A DNA stretch of 64,000 nucleotides from Sanguinoderma infundibulare (lineage: Eukaryota; Basidiomycota; Agaricomycetes; Polyporales; Polyporaceae): assembly GCA_032821775.1 (NCBI GenBank), contig JAVLRN010000013.1, positions 62,001 through 126,000 on the forward strand, read 5' to 3'. The notes under the pieces were generated by a model. That model was given only the letters and a program-made list of their open reading frames with translations, made no database searches and had not been told where the DNA came from. Shown piece by piece: positions 63,510 through 64,000 of the stretch. The position numbers were made by a program, and so were the translations under genes. Every line of letters starts with the position of its first letter. Within the stretch, counting starts at the first letter, position 1.

Positions 63510-63660
63510 GTCTCCGGACACCACGGTGCGGTTGCTGCGAACAACAGATGGGGTCTTCCTTGCTGGATTCAACGAACAAGGTCAGAAAGTGGACCATTTC
63601 AGCTTCTCTCCCGACGGCAAGATGTTGTCATCTGGAGCCGACGGGGGTGGGCCGGACACT
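63510..63660 (+). pseudogene. WD40-repeat protein remnant
   Basis: The plus strand reads WSPDTTVRLLRTTDG, then VFLAGFNEQGQKVDHFSFSP and DGKMLSSGADGG, which is one WD40 blade and the start of the next (D-TVRLW and FSPDGK-L-SGADDG patterns). The conserved Trp of VRLW is Leu here. No flanking blades or exons could be found, so it is a stray fragment of a WD40 gene. Confidence 0.55.
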
Positions 63661-63809
63661 GTGCTACAGCCGCATTCAAGCTGTTCACCAAGTCTTCGCG
63701 AAACCTCGGGACGGACATGCGCTGTCTGGATGCTCTGATTTCGCACTCGGATTGGACAGACGGCTGTCTTCGTAACAACTCGAGTCAACACTTCGAAAAA
63801 GGCTTACCT

Positions 63810-64000
63810 GCGACACCGCGTCGTCCACCGCCCTCGCGATATCCCGAAGCCTCCACGCAGCCCACGGGGTATGCACCTGACCTCTATCCCCCCCATCGCG
63901 AGCGCGACGATGACAGCCGCGTATCGGAGCGACAACCACCAGCCGAGCGCGGCCGCGACAACCAGCAGCAGCAAAGACGACGGCACGTACTCGTGGAACT
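63810..64000 (-). CDS. Membrane-protein exon, cut by the window end
   Basis: From the right edge the minus strand reads FHEYVPSSLLLLVVAAALGW, then WLSLRYAAVIVALAMGGIE, followed by a GTCAGG donor-like site at about 63873. Two adjacent hydrophobic segments suggest a transmembrane hairpin or one long helix. The 5' part lies beyond the window. The family is not recognised and the downstream exons within the window are uncertain. Confidence 0.35.

Overview
The window is nuclear DNA of a filamentous basidiomycete, most likely a wood-decay (white-rot type) Agaricomycete. Almost every gene is cut by short GT-AG introns of about 50-65 bp, codons are GC-rich, and the gene set includes a class II heme peroxidase with versatile-peroxidase residues, a CBM1-linked glucuronoyl esterase, an AA3_3 alcohol oxidase and a caleosin. 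Gene models were assembled by hand from splice signals and remembered family conservation; no alignment or search was run.

Region 1 (1-24 kb) is strongly rearranged. It has an intact Cys-rich membrane protein gene at the left edge and an intact, full-length VPS11 gene on the minus strand at 19.8-23.8 kb. Between them lie a second VPS11 copy truncated at its 5' end (3.1-6.1 kb, minus), a third short VPS11 fragment in inverted orientation (17.0-17.8 kb, plus), pieces of a sedolisin (S53) peptidase and a Prp43-type DEAH helicase, a subtilisin (S8) remnant embedded in decayed ~230-300 bp tandem repeats, a tRNA-Gly, an apparently intact UDP-glycosyltransferase and a broken R3H-type gene. The sedolisin and the helicase are both split, and each half is joined to half of the other. 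Undoing one inversion of 6972-14847 restores both reading frames to the base, so a 7.9 kb inversion with breakpoints inside two genes is the simplest explanation.

Region 2 (24-45.5 kb) is ordinary and gene-rich: an acidic hypothetical protein, a single-pass membrane protein, a GMC alcohol oxidase, a caleosin, a hypothetical gene, a CFEM/GPI protein, a HAM1-like protein, a membrane-anchored GtaA-type glutaminase and the peroxidase. The alcohol oxidase makes H2O2 from alcohols such as methanol, and the peroxidase consumes H2O2. Both fit lignin demethylation and oxidation, although they are 13 kb apart and probably not co-regulated as a cluster.

Region 3 (45.6-64 kb) is sparser. A gene-poor stretch of about 7 kb is followed by a coiled-coil, proline-rich protein with 19 consecutive GX3 units, an amidohydrolase-like gene, an intron-containing tRNA-Ser(GCT), the CE15 esterase, a WD40 remnant and a membrane-protein exon cut by the window end.

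I found no CRISPR array, rRNA or recognisable intact transposon.
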